Positions 1-7,992 are shown, counted from the first letter of the stretch. The stretch: DNA of 64,000 bases from DASUSH01 sp963785155 (GCA_963785155.1 CAWAUB010000014.1:1-64000), one strand, 5' to 3'. Translations and numbers: made by a program. The notes: generated from the letters alone by a model not told the origin.

Positions 1-29
1 CTGGCTCGCGTTCACAGGAGGTGGAACTG

Positions 30-454
30 ATGCTGATGCGTACCGATCCGTTCCGTGAACTCGACCGCTGGGCCAGCAGGTGGCCCGTGGCACGACGGCC
101 CGGTCCGTCCGTGATGCCGATGGACGCCTGGCGCGCGGCGACGAGTTCGTCGTGGAGTTCGACCTACCCGGGCGTGGAGGCCTGGCTCCGTCGATCTGGA
201 TGTGGAGCGCAATGTCCTGACGGTGCGTGCCGAGCGCCCGGCTCTGGACGGTGACCAGGAGCTGATCGTCCGAGCGCCCTCGTGGTGTGTTCAGCCGGCA
301 GCTGTTCCTCGGTGACAACCTGGACACCGGACGAATTCAGGCGACCTATGACTCCGGCGTCCTCACGCTCCGGATCCCCGTTGCCGAGAAGGCCAAGCCG
401 CGCAAGATCGAGATCCAGCAGTCGAGCAACGATCGACACGCGATCAACGCCTGA
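30..454 (+). pseudogene. Hsp20/alpha-crystallin small heat-shock protein, frameshifted
   Basis: ATP-independent holdase chaperone of the cytosol. The ATG at 30 follows an AGGAGG at 16-21 and gives MLMRTDPFRELDRW, the usual mycobacterial Hsp20 opening. The protein then jumps frame several times: the alpha-crystallin strand DLDVERNVLTVRAERPAL lies near 195-250, and the C-terminal part with LFLGDNLDT, GVLTLRIPVAEKAKPRKIE and a final AINA before TGA 452-454 lies in another frame. Total length matches an intact protein of about 140 residues, so the gene is complete but carries at least three small indels. It belongs to the mycobacterial segment. Family assignment is secure; whether the breaks are real or sequencing errors cannot be decided from one sequence. 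Confidence 0.75.
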
Positions 455-502
455 CCCGTTGACCGGCCGGTCGCGACATCCGGGCGAAAGGGGGTGAGTG
501 AG

Positions 503-843
503 ATGACCACGGACACACAACGAGATGATCCGGTGCTACTCGGTGTGGCGGAAGCGATCGTGCAGGCCGAATGGATGCGCCTCACCCAGGACGAGGATGC
601 CTGGACCGCGAGCTCGCCGAGCTGTGCGCCGAGATGCCCACACCCGAGCCACCGGCGCCGCAGGCCCGCACCACCACCACCGTGCGTGGTCGGCCCAATG
701 CGGCCCGACCGAGGAGGGCGAGGCGGTGGCGCGCGCGGCGCTGCCCCGGGCGTCGGGTGTGGCCCACGCAGCGTTCGCCCCCGGCGAGTACCGCGGGTCT
801 TCTCGGCGAAAGGCGTTGGACAGCAACGGAGGTGATGCCCTGA
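503..843 (+). pseudogene. Unrecognised small ORF downstream of Hsp20, frame-broken
   Basis: An ATG at 503 is preceded by a GGGTGAG Shine-Dalgarno-like stretch. It opens MTTDTQRDDPVLLGVAEAIV and runs through AEWMRLTQDED. Around 600 the sensible reading moves to another frame (LDRELAELCAEMPTPEPPAP, then Arg/Pro-rich sequence) and stops at 841-843. I do not recognise the family. The helical acidic N-terminus followed by a Pro/Arg-rich tail suggests a small cytosolic accessory protein. Its place between Hsp20 and a J-domain gene suggests a small chaperone-linked cassette, but this is inference. Reading frame and end are uncertain. Confidence 0.35.
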
Positions 844-1214
844 GCGATGACCACGAGCACGCAATCGGCGCCTGCGCCGCCCGCACCATCTATGAGTGGG
901 TGACCGCGTCCGACGCAGCGTCCACGTGACCTGCGCGCGCACCGCCACCAGTAGTGGCAACCCCCACCGCGGGCCGCGCGGCGTCGTTGCCCGGCCGGGG
1001 TGGCCCGGAGCCAGTCACGGGCCACCCCCGTCGTGCTCTTACACGGCCACCGCGCTAGCAGCAGATTCGCGCGTTCAACTCCATGTCGTCCGGCCTGGAC
1101 GGCTCCCCTCCCGGCGCGGGAATCCCGAGGGGACCGTCCTGCCCCGGTGGCTCCCGGTTCGCCAACACCGCCGGGAGTCACCGCCCTGGCTCGTGAACTG
1201 GAGGGAAGGCCTTG
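844..1214. other. Stretch without a supportable gene
   Basis: About 370 bases between the small ORF and the J-domain gene. Short Arg/Pro/Ala-rich open frames exist in several phases, but none keeps a recognisable motif or a convincing start. Given the indel density of this segment, a broken gene could be hidden here. A GAGGGAAGG sequence at 1201-1209 is the likely ribosome binding site of the next gene. Confidence 0.4.
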
Positions 1215-1583
1215 ATGCACACGAATCCCGACCCCTACACGGTGCTGGGTGTGACACCGGCAGCCAGCCAGGCCCAGATTACCCACGCCTACCGTAAGCA
1301 GGTGCGCGCGCTGCACCCAGACGCCCGCATCACCCCCGCCCAGACCACTGCGGTCACCGACACCCAACTCCGGGAGGTCCTCGCCGCCTACGCCCAGCTG
1401 CGCCACCCCGAAACTCACCCATCGGAGGCGCCAGGCGCAGTCGGCGCGCACCCCACATCCTCACGGGGAGTGCAGATCCCGGTCACCCGGCGCGGCGAGC
1501 ACACCAAGACACCGCCCGCCCAGCGCCCACCGTTATGGGCAGGACCCGTTCGCCGGCAGGGGAAATCAGTGGACGGCCGATGA
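1215..1583 (+). CDS. Small J-domain (DnaJ-like) protein
   Basis: A 122-residue protein with an N-terminal J domain. It opens MHTNPDPYTVLGVTPAAS, and the diagnostic HPD tripeptide sits in the helix II-III loop (LHPDAR, about residues 33-38). J domains stimulate the ATPase of Hsp70 partners. The remainder is Pro/Thr-rich without Gly/Phe or zinc-finger regions, so this is a type III J protein and not DnaJ itself. The ATG at 1215 is preferred over the TTG just before it because GAGGGAAGG lies 6 nt upstream. Its stop overlaps the next ATG (ATGA at 1580). It is one of the few unbroken genes in the mycobacterial segment and lies about 760 bp after Hsp20, consistent with a heat-shock cassette. Confidence 0.7.
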   Translation: MHTNPDPYTVLGVTPAASQAQITHAYRKQVRALHPDARITPAQTTAVTDTQLREVLAAYAQLRHPETHPSEAPGAVGAHPTSSRGVQIPVTRRGEHTKTPPAQRPPLWAGPVRRQGKSVDGR

Positions 1584-1735
1584 GCACGGACGCCGATGAC
1601 GACACAGACCCGCCATCGGGTCCCAGTTCGTCGAACACAGCGACAACCGGGCACGGTGATGGCGGATCCCGCCGCATGACCCTTCGATGCCGCCAGTCAA
1701 TAACGGACGGCGCGACATTGACGCCGCACCTTTAG
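1580..1735 (+). CDS. Possible small hydrophilic ORF coupled to the J-domain gene
   Basis: The ATG at 1580 overlaps the stop of the J-domain gene in an ATGA arrangement typical of translational coupling. It encodes 51 residues rich in Asp, Ser, Thr and Pro, starting MSTDADDDTDPPSGPSSS. No domain is recognisable, and the 3' half could be out of frame. Reported only because of the coupling geometry. Confidence 0.2.
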   Translation: MSTDADDDTDPPSGPSSSNTATTGHGDGGSRRMTLRCRQSITDGATLTPHL

Positions 1736-1744
1736 CGATGGCTA

Positions 1745-2215
1745 TGGACAGCATCGGGATCCTGCCCCGCGATCCATGTGTGCTTCCGAACCGGTTAGGA
1801 CATTGCCGATGCGTTCGGGGACGGTGTCCGTCGATATTGGACTGTCCGGCGACGCAGCATCTCGGTGGCCAGCGTGTGCCGCAAACGGTGCGCGCCGACC
1901 CGAGGCAGCCCCAGGCCGGTACGGGTGCCGCCGCGTCACGTCGCTGACCAGGTCCGATCTGATTCCCCGCCTGGGCGCCTTGCAGCAGATGAATACCGAG
2001 CGCAGCGAGGTCTCCGGCCGAACATCGGCGAGGTAGTCGGCCAGCGCCCGGCCGACGTCGGTCGGCAGCGGCATCCCGTCTTCACGAGACGCTTTGCCGT
2101 GCAGAATAATTTGGCCGCCGCGCCCAGTCGATGTCGCCCAATTCCAGGCGCGCCACCCCGAGCTGCCGTTCGCGGCGCCCGGTCGGGGTCTGGTCAACCA
2201 GTACTTGATGAGGAG
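1745..2215 (-). pseudogene. Tyrosine recombinase (integrase) catalytic-domain remnant
   Basis: On the minus strand, pieces of a phage-integrase-type catalytic domain follow one another in alternating frames: LELGDIDW near 2130, HGKASREDGMPLPTDVG and LADYLADVR near 2000-2100, then GAHRLRHTLATEMLRR near 1870. The last piece carries the conserved His-x-x-Arg of the active site. The segment ends in a degraded PERIGNVL-type helix near 1800. The N-terminal core-binding domain is absent and the frame changes several times, so the gene is not functional as written. Its upstream end abuts the truncated 5' end of the PH-like gene at about 2215, which suggests an insertion or recombination scar. Confidence 0.65.
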
Positions 2216-2576
2216 CCTGCTAAGCCTCTCGTTGATCAGATTGGCTGTATTACTCAAACGTCGCGAGCCCGGCCACCTGCGGATCGGTCGCGACGGCGTG
2301 GAGAGCGCTGACATATTCCGAACCCGTACTGCGCGTTGGGATGACATCGCCGACATCATCGATAAGGCAGATCGAAGAAGCCCGAAACCCGATCGTGCTC
2401 GTGCTGAAGGATGCCAAACGGATCGTCGTGCCCAATGCCGCCAGTTACGCCGCTGGCAGCTCTGCCCTCTACTGGATGGTCCGCCACTACTGGAGGCACC
2501 CAGAGAACCGTGGCGAACTCACCGATGGACGCGCGCTCGAGCGGGTTACGGCAACGAGCAGTTCGTCCCGGAATAA
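2216..2576 (+). pseudogene. 3' part of a PH-like membrane protein gene, 5'-truncated
   Basis: In shifting plus-strand frames the sequence reads LIRLAVLLKRREPGHLRIG, GVESADIFRTRTARWDDIAD, then IVLVLKDAKRIVVPNAASYA, LYWMVRHYWRHPENRGELTD and a final EQFVPE before TAA 2574-2576. This matches my memory of mycobacterial bacterial-PH-domain hypothetical proteins with an N-terminal membrane pair. Only the end of the membrane segment and the PH-like domain remain; the start has been replaced by the recombinase remnant. At least two frame changes are present (near 2365 and 2550). The gene converges on the Lon-domain gene. Its function is unknown. Confidence 0.5.
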
Positions 2577-2586
2577 CCACTCGTCT

Positions 2587-2643
2587 CCGAAACTCAGCTT
2601 GTGCAGCAAAACGGCGAATCTTACCGCATAAGCTCAGTTTCGG
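2587..2643. repeat. 14-bp inverted repeat between convergent genes
   Basis: CCGAAACTCAGCTT at 2587-2600 pairs with AAGCTCAGTTTCGG at 2630-2643 (13 of 14 positions), separated by 29 bases. It lies exactly between the ends of the PH-like gene and the Lon-domain gene, so a bidirectional terminator is the simplest reading. A recombination site is an alternative because a recombinase remnant is close by. Confidence 0.5.
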
Positions 2644-2651
2644 CGGCCAAG

Positions 2652-3285
2652 CTACTCCCCGGTCGACAGCTGGAACTCGACCATCGCCGTGACGGTCTCC
2701 ACCGCTTCGCTGAGCGCCCCCAGCGCGCTCGGCGATACTCGGTGCGGCGAGGATGGCGTAGCGGTCCGCCTGCCCCATCGGGAGCCGGAAGCCAACGGTA
2801 CAACCACATCGAGGCATCGCCCGATTCGTCGGCGCCCGCAACGATGTCCCACCGATCACCTGTGCACCGCGGGCCTGGGCGATCCGCTCGAACAGTGCGA
2901 CCATGCGGTCCTCGATGTCCCTGATCGCATCCACGTCGACGCTGTCACCGGGTTCGTCGGCCAGGGCTCGACGGCCGCCCGCGGATACGGATCATCGGGC
3001 TGCCACTCCGGACCCGGATCCGCTCACCCATCACGCAGCGCAGGCGATAGCGGCCCTCGCCGAGGTCGGCGCACTCGCTGATGTGGGCCATCGCACCGAC
3101 GTCGCTGCGGATGTCGTCACCGCCGACCTCGCGGCCCGCGGCGATCAGCACCACCCCGAACGCCGGATCGTCTGTGGCCATGCAGTCAGAAACCATTGCG
3201 GTGTATCGAGGTTCGAAGATCCGCAGCGGCAGCTCTTCGCCGGGCAGCTCGCCACCTCGAGCGGAAACATCGGCGTGACGGCCAT
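2652..3285 (-). pseudogene. Lon substrate-binding (N-terminal) domain protein, frameshifted
   Basis: Stand-alone Lon N-terminal-like domain, which in full Lon protease binds substrate; the single-domain protein has no protease part and its role is unclear. The ATG at 3285 gives MAVTPMFPLE. The frame then shifts, and GEELPLRIFEPRYTAMV, AFGVVLIAAGREVGGDD and GRYRLRCVMGERIRV follow. The C-terminal half (IRDIEDRMVALFERIAQARG, then LSEAVETVTAMVEFQL) is in two more frames and ends at 2652. It equals the gene that follows the glutamate-cysteine ligase in Mycobacterium (Rv0434 type), and synteny is preserved. At least three indels. Confidence 0.75.
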
Positions 3286-3287
3286 CC

Positions 3288-4398
3288 TCAGATGTCCAGC
3301 TCGCCGACCAACGCGTCGACCACCGCCCGCAGATCGCCGTCGTTCGCCTCGGCGACCCGGCGCTGCCGCTGGTAGACGCGCCCGAGGCGGCAGATGTCGG
3401 AGACCAGGCGCAGTTCGTCGGCACAGTGCAGCGACGCGGCGACCGGCTCAAGCCGGTTCAGCAGGTCGTCGAGATCGTCGGTCACCAGCCGTTCGTTGCT
3501 GTCGTCGTCCAGGATGATCACCGCGTCCAGGCCGTAACGGGCTGCGCGCCACTTGTTTTCCTGCACATGCCATGGCGGCATGGTGGGCAGCCGCTCGCCC
3601 GCGTCCAGTCGGTGATCCAGGTCGACGATCAGGCAGTGCGTCAACGCGACCAGCGCGCTCAGCTCGCGAAAATTGGACACCCCGTCGAAGATCCGCACCT
3701 CCACCGTGCCCATATGCGGTGAAGGTCGGATATCCCAACGGATTTCGTTCATGTGGTCGATGATGCCGGTCTTCTTCTGGTCTCGACGAAGTTTTCCCAC
3801 TCCGCCCAGCGTGTGGAAGTGGAACGGCAACCCGGCCGTGGGCAACTGCTGGAACATCATCGCCCGGTTGGAGGCGTAGCCGGTGTCCTCACCGTCCCAG
3901 AACGGCGACGACGCGGACAGCGCCAGCAGGTGCGGATAGTGGTTGAGCAGCGACGTGTTGATCGCCATCACCTTGTGCGCCGACGAGATACCGACGTGCA
4001 CATGCACACCCCAGATCAGCATCTGCCGGCCCCACCACTGGGTGCGCTTGATCAGTTCGGCGTAGCGGGGCGCATCGGTCGGGCTCTCGGGGACCATTTC
4101 GCGAACGGATGAGTCCCCGCGCAGAACAACTCCATGCCGCAATCTTCGGACGATCCTGCGAGCGGTGCCCAGCGTCGGCCGCAGGTCGTCCATCGCCTGA
4201 GGACGGAGTCGCAGATGCCGGTGACGAACTCGACGGTGTTGCGCAGCAATTCCTTGTGTACACGCGGGTTGTTTTCGCCGAGCTCCGCGATGACCTCGGT
4301 GGCCTCGTTGCTCAGGTCGCGGGTCTCGGCGTCGACGAGCGCGAACTCCCATTCCACCCCGAGGGTCGGCCGGGCGACCGGCGAAGTCGATGTGGCTG
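3288..4398 (-). pseudogene. Carboxylate-amine ligase / glutamate-cysteine ligase, YbdK family, frameshifted
   Basis: Member of the glutamine synthetase-like GCS2/YbdK family, which joins glutamate to cysteine or another amine using ATP. Visible blocks are GVEWEFALVDAETRDLSNEA near 4300-4360, KELLRNTVEFVTGICDS, then a long open stretch with IKRTQWWGRQMLIWGVHVHV, GEDTGYASNRAMMFQQLPTA, MGTVEVRIFDGVSNFRE and PPWHVQENKWRAARYG, ending VVDALVGELDI at 3288. Length fits the roughly 370 residues of mycobacterial Rv0433. At least four frame changes, mainly in the N-terminal third and near 3790. The exact start codon is not visible because the first bases are damaged. It lies between sodC and the Lon-domain gene as in M. 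tuberculosis. Confidence 0.8.
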
Positions 4399-4409
4399 CC
4401 TAGCCGTGC

Positions 4410-5034
4410 CTACTCGGCGCCAATGACACCGCACGCCACCGCTTGCCGGCGTCGCCGGTGGCCAGCGTCGTCTCGTCTGGCGGTGGATTGCCGTTGACCT
4501 GCTGGTAGCGCTCCGGGGAATGTTGGCGAAGTTGTCGGCCTTCGCGTGGATGATGATCGCGGTCTTGTCCTCGCCAAACAGATCCTCCGCGGTGAACGCG
4601 TCGGTCGTGGTCACCAATTTCGCCGCGCCGTCCTCGCGGACCTCCAGCGACGACAATCGCCACTGGCCTGATGGCGGTGGCCGGCCCCCTGGAAGCGTCC
4701 ACTGGCGGAATTGAATTCGCCGGGCGCGCCGCCGGTGGGAGCAACGGAATTGGCCTCGCACTGCCGACCGAGTGGATGTGCAGGCCGTGGAAGCCCGGTG
4801 TCCAGCTGATCCGGCTCGATCGTCTGCACGGTGACAGTGGCGTATCCAGGCGCGGGAACTCGATGTCGGCGGTGGCCACCGGGGTCCCGTCGGCCAGTTT
4901 CAGCTCGGCGGTCAGCGTCTCGCCGCTGGGCTCATCTTCGCCGTGACCCTCGTTCTCACCGGCCGGGGCCGCCGGTGGAGGCGGGCGGCCAGATCGACGG
5001 TGTGGTGCCCGGCGTGCTGCTGGGCTCTTCAGGC
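4410..5034 (-). pseudogene. sodC: Cu/Zn superoxide dismutase, 5'-truncated and frameshifted
   Basis: Periplasmic/lipoprotein Cu-Zn superoxide dismutase. Recognisable pieces: STPGTTPSIW near 5000-5030, GETLTAELKLADGTPVATAD, GFHGLHIHSVG with copper-ligand histidines, GGAPGEFNSASG, LVTTTDAFTAEDLFGEDKTA, IIHAKADNFANIP, and GDAGKRVACGVIGAE before TAG at 4410-4412. These match mycobacterial SodC closely. The lipoprotein signal peptide (about the first 38 residues) is missing because the gene stops at the chimeric junction. The central copper/zinc loop is scrambled by frame changes near 4690-4790. Not functional as written. Confidence 0.8.
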
Positions 5035-5045
5035 GCGACCCCTCG
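5025..5045. other. Chimeric junction between mycobacterial and chromosomal sequence
   Basis: Reading the minus strand, GAF-domain protein sequence (VETLVNAARETEG) passes within a few bases into the truncated N-terminus of SodC (PEEPSSTPGTTPSIW). Both genes are interrupted in the middle of their coding regions. There is no target duplication, insertion-sequence end or integrase site at the join. Indel density changes abruptly here. This looks like an assembly or cloning misjoin. Confidence 0.75.
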
Positions 5046-5296
5046 GTCTCACGCGCGGCGTTGACGAGGGTCTCGACGGGCACCTCCTCCGCGGCGAACC
5101 CGACGGCGGCGATCACGACGTCGCCGACGAGGAGCGCCGCCACCTCCGCGTCGAGGACCTCGGCGCTGTGCTCGACGGCCCGGGCGATCGCCTCGGGCTC
5201 GCCCGAGTAGGAGGCGACGAACGTGAGGAACTCGCCCAGCTGCCGCGTCGTCCAGTTGTCGGGGGCACGGCCGTGTGTTTTCGCGTCCTCGGCCAT
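5035..5296 (-). pseudogene. N-terminal fragment of a GAF-domain signalling protein
   Basis: Starting at ATG 5296 (MAEDAKTHGRAPDNWTTRQL), about 88 residues remain. They include GEFLTFVASYSGEPEAIARA and AEVAALLVGDVVIAAVGFAA, the first helices and strands of a GAF sensor domain. In actinobacteria such N-termini usually precede GGDEF/EAL or PP2C output domains, but the output part is lost at the junction. It faces away from the STAS gene, and the 187 bp between them contain a strong inverted repeat. Confidence 0.55.
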
Positions 5297-5359
5297 CGAA
5301 CGCGAATGTAAGCACGGCTCCTGCGGCCGGCTCGGGAGAACGGAACCGGTCCGGAAAAG

Positions 5360-5395
5360 GCAACGGACCCGGGGGACGACCTCCGGGTCCGTTGC
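5360..5395. repeat. 13-bp perfect inverted repeat between divergent genes
   Basis: GCAACGGACCCGG at 5360-5372 pairs perfectly with CCGGGTCCGTTGC at 5383-5395 around a 10-nt loop. It has no T tract and lies between two divergent genes, so a terminator role is not expected. A regulator binding site or a structured leader of the GAF gene is possible. Confidence 0.5.
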
Positions 5396-5470
5396 GGGTA
5401 CAGGGGGGAGCGGGGTTTGCTCCAGGCCGTGATCTACCCCACCGTCCGCGGCCTAAACACGAGTACCGCG

Positions 5471-5476
5471 TATCCT
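5471..5476 (+). promoter_or_regulatory. Candidate -10 element of a leaderless STAS gene
   Basis: TATCCT ends 7 nt before the GTG at 5484, which would place the transcription start at the start codon. No Shine-Dalgarno sequence is present. Confidence 0.45.
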
Positions 5477-5483
5477 CGCCGCC

Positions 5484-5858
5484 GTGCATCCAGGAGAGGT
5501 CGGGCTCGAGCGGCAGGATTCAGGGATCGTCGTCGTCTCCCTCACCGGGGAGCACGACCTGACGACCGCGCCCATCCTGCGTGAGCGCCTCGAGGAAGCC
5601 GTGGCCGGAGGCGGTGGGGTCCTGATCGACCTCTCAAGCGCCGAGTTCATCGACTCCTCGATCATCGGCGTCGTACTCGAGGTCCGGCGAACCGCCGAGG
5701 AGGCGGGAATCGGTTTCGCCGCTGCGCTCGAGGATGGCGACCCGGCAGTCCGGCGTGTGCTCGAGGTGACCGGGCTGGACAGCAACCTGCCGGTTCACGA
5801 GTCCCTTGACGAGGGTGCCGCCCAGGCGGGGACGCCCCCCGAGGCAAAGGTCGAATGA
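5484..5858 (+). CDS. STAS-domain anti-sigma factor antagonist (RsbV/SpoIIAA type)
   Basis: A 124-residue single STAS domain. In partner switching, the unphosphorylated antagonist binds the anti-sigma kinase and frees the sigma factor. GIVVVSLTGEHDLTTAP forms the first strands, and FIDSSIIGVVLEV (residues about 55-67) contains the Ser that is the normal phosphorylation site (DSS, 57-59). The GTG start at 5484 is preferred because a -10 box lies 7 nt upstream and a ribosome binding site is absent. The stop overlaps the next start (ATGA at 5855), so it is co-translated with the RsbW-like ATPase. A SigF/SigB-type gene converges from 7430. Confidence 0.85.
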   Translation: MHPGEVGLERQDSGIVVVSLTGEHDLTTAPILRERLEEAVAGGGGVLIDLSSAEFIDSSIIGVVLEVRRTAEEAGIGFAAALEDGDPAVRRVLEVTGLDSNLPVHESLDEGAAQAGTPPEAKVE

Positions 5859-6677
5859 GCGACGGCCCCGAGCTCCGGATCGTCGTCGCCGCCAAGCCGG
5901 AGAACGTCGCCGTGATCCGGCGGGCCATCTCCGGGGTCGGCGAAGCCGTGGGCCTGGAGGAGGAGAGCGTCAACGACCTGCAGACGATCGTCACCGAGGC
6001 GGCGATGAACGTCGTCGTCCACGCCTACGAGGACGGAGAGGGACCGCTCGAGGTGACCGCGTCGCGGATCGGCGAGAGCCTCGAGATCACGATCCGGGAC
6101 GAGGGAGCCGGCTTCCGCCCACGACCGGCGGATCCGGAGAAGGGCGATCTGCGTCTGGGCCTACCACTGATCGCCGCGCTGTCCGACGGTTTCGAGATCA
6201 AGGGCGGCCCCGGTCAGGGCACAGAGGTCCGCGCGCGAAAGCTGATCGTGCCGGCATCGAACGGCGATCAGCCGGAGGATGTCCAGACCGCCAGCCCGCC
6301 CGATGCCGCGATCCTCTCCTTCGAAGAGGAAACCCAGGCCGCGCCGGTCGTCTCGCGGGTGATCGGCGCGCTCGCGAGCCGCGCCGACCTTTCCATCGAC
6401 AGGCTCGCGGACACCCAGCTGCTGGGCGACGCGGTCTCCGCGACGCCCGCTGCCGAATTCGCCGGCGGGTCGGGTCGACATCGAGATCCTCGACCGCGAC
6501 GGCTGCCTCGAGATCCGAGTGGGGCCGCTCGTTGCCGGTGCCGCCGAGCGCCTGCTCAAGGAGATGGAGCTTCCCGGCCCGCTGACCGGATCGCTCCGCG
6601 GCCTCGCCAGTGAGGTCAAGGTCGAGCCCGCCGAAGGCGGCGAGCGGCTGCTGCTTCTGGTCGACGACCCGCGCTAA
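5855..6677 (+). CDS. RsbW-like ATP-binding anti-sigma regulatory kinase with a second domain, one frameshift
   Basis: The first 130 residues are a GHKL/HATPase domain of the RsbW type: N-box TEAAMNVVVHAYED (E48, N52), G1 box RDEGAGF (81-87), LGLPLI (101-106) and GQGTEV (120-125). Such proteins bind and inhibit sigma factors and phosphorylate STAS antagonists. A second domain of about 110 residues follows. It has a similar size and pattern (VVSRVIGALASRADLSIDRL, then ILDRDGCLEIRVGPLVAGAA) but lacks the nucleotide-binding boxes, so it may be a degenerate second copy used for partner binding. The frame changes once near 6470; ignoring it, the protein has about 273 residues and ends DDPR at TAA 6675-6677. 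Coupled to the STAS gene by ATGA. Confidence 0.75.
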
Positions 6678-6686
6678 CGGCGCGGA

Positions 6687-7430
6687 CTAGTCGTCGGGTA
6701 CCTCCGGGACCTCCTCGCGGAGCTTCTGCAGCGTCCCGCGCAGGATGCGGGAGACGTGCATCTGGGAGACACCGATCTGCTCGGCGATCTGGGTCTGGGT
6801 GAGGTCCTCGACGAATCGCAGGTGAAGGACCATCCGGTCACGCTCGGATAGCTCCCCGAGCACCTCCTGGATCGCCGCGCCGTACTCGACCGTGTCGTAG
6901 CCCGGGTCGCTCTCCCCCAGGCGCTCGACCATCGGCACCCCCTCGGAGTCCTCCATCCGCTGCAGGGCGTCGATCGAGACCGCATGGTGGGCGCCGCCCG
7001 CCTCCATCGCCTCCAGCACGTCCTCCTCGGAGAGCTTCAGATGGTCGGCGATCTCGCGGACCGAGGGCGCGCGGCCGAGCTTCGTCGGCAGGTCGGTGAC
7101 CGCCTTCTCGACCTTCGCGGTCCGTTCCTGCAAATCGCGCGGCACGTGCACGGACCAGCCGCGGTCGCGGAAGTGGCGGCGAAGCTCGCCGAGAATGGTG
7201 GGGGCCGCATAGGTGGTGAAGGCGACGCCGCGCTCAGGGTCGAAGCGGTCGAGCGCCTTGACGAGGCCGAGGCTCGCGACCTGGACCAGGTCCTCGAGCG
7301 GCTCGCGGCCACCCCGGTAGCGCGAGGCGAGCCGGCGGACGAGCGGCATGAAACGCCGCGCGAGCTCCTCGCGGACCACGGGGTCGCGGGTCTTCGCGTA
7401 GCGGGCGAGGAGCTCATCCTCCTCCGCCAT
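6687..7430 (-). CDS. RNA polymerase sigma factor, SigF/SigB family
   Basis: A 247-residue group 3 sigma factor. Region 2 contains LEDLVQVASLGLVKALDRFD and GVAFTTYAAPTILGELRRHF. Region 3 has VPRDLQERTAKVEKAV. Region 4 has SERDRMVLHLRFVEDLTQTQ and the helix-turn-helix IAEQIGVSQMHVSRILR. The longer open frame upstream to 7688 runs antisense through the next gene and is not family-like; ATG 7430 (MAEEDELLARY) fits. Convergent with the STAS/RsbW-like pair, which is probably its partner-switching control. Upstream on the minus strand, a CTTTTC then GGGGTA pair spaced about 14 nt resembles a SigF promoter and could allow autoregulation, but the match is weak. Confidence 0.9.
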   Translation of the reverse strand: MAEEDELLARYAKTRDPVVREELARRFMPLVRRLASRYRGGREPLEDLVQVASLGLVKALDRFDPERGVAFTTYAAPTILGELRRHFRDRGWSVHVPRDLQERTAKVEKAVTDLPTKLGRAPSVREIADHLKLSEEDVLEAMEAGGAHHAVSIDALQRMEDSEGVPMVERLGESDPGYDTVEYGAAIQEVLGELSERDRMVLHLRFVEDLTQTQIAEQIGVSQMHVSRILRGTLQKLREEVPEVPDD

Positions 7431-7611
7431 CTTCTCGGCGGGCCCCGGTACGGGTCCCGCCGAATGGGTTGGGTCGACTCCCGACACTCCGTTCCGCACC
7501 CTGCCCTTCGATCGCTGATTTACCCCGTGTACCCGCCCCGAAAAGTAGCGGGGAAGCTCCCGGGTGCGTGTAGGGTCGGCCCGGAACGAGACACGAGAGA
7601 AGGGAGCCTGG

Positions 7612-7983
7612 ATGGGGTTCATGGACAAGATGAAGGACGCGGCGAACCAGGCCTCGAAGGCCACCGGGATGGGGACCGGCATGGGCATCGGCGATCAGCG
7701 CGCCTACCAGCAGAAGGCGATGAGGCTGAACGAGGCTGGCGTGAACCACCCCGCGACGGTGAACGGGATGACCCCGACCGGCAACACCGACGTCGGCGGC
7801 GGCAAGGAGATCCAGTTCGAGGTCGAGGTCCAGCCTGCGGGCGGCGCGCCCTACGCGAACACGTTCACGCAGTTCATGATGGACGGCTCGATCAGCGGGG
7901 TCGAGGCGGGCAGCACGATCACCGTCAGGGTCGACCCCGACGACCCGACCTCGATGATCTTCTGGGGGGCCGGCGCGCCGTAG
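7612..7983 (+). CDS. Conserved hypothetical protein, small beta-rich
   Basis: A 123-residue protein with an AGAAGGGAG ribosome binding site 5 nt before ATG 7612. The N-terminus MGFMDKMKDAANQASKATGM is an amphipathic helix followed by Gly/Met-rich sequence. The rest looks like a small beta barrel or sandwich (GVNHPATVNGMTP, KEIQFEVEVQPAGG, GSTITVRVDPDDP, MIFWGAG). No signal peptide or membrane segment. The pattern resembles actinobacterial proteins of unknown function that handle membrane or stress responses, but I do not recognise a named family. Divergent from the sigma factor gene. Confidence 0.7.
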   Translation: MGFMDKMKDAANQASKATGMGTGMGIGDQRAYQQKAMRLNEAGVNHPATVNGMTPTGNTDVGGGKEIQFEVEVQPAGGAPYANTFTQFMMDGSISGVEAGSTITVRVDPDDPTSMIFWGAGAP

Positions 7984-7992
7984 CGCGCGGCC

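Noticed and set aside
1..5034. Recent lateral transfer of a mycobacterial island into this chromosome
   Set aside because: No integration ends at the junction, both boundary genes are cut, and error density differs between the two parts; a misjoin fits better, though it is not proven.
7431..7688. Extended N-terminus of the SigF-type sigma factor
   Set aside because: The extension is antisense to the gene at 7612 and resembles no sigma factor; ATG 7430 matches the family.
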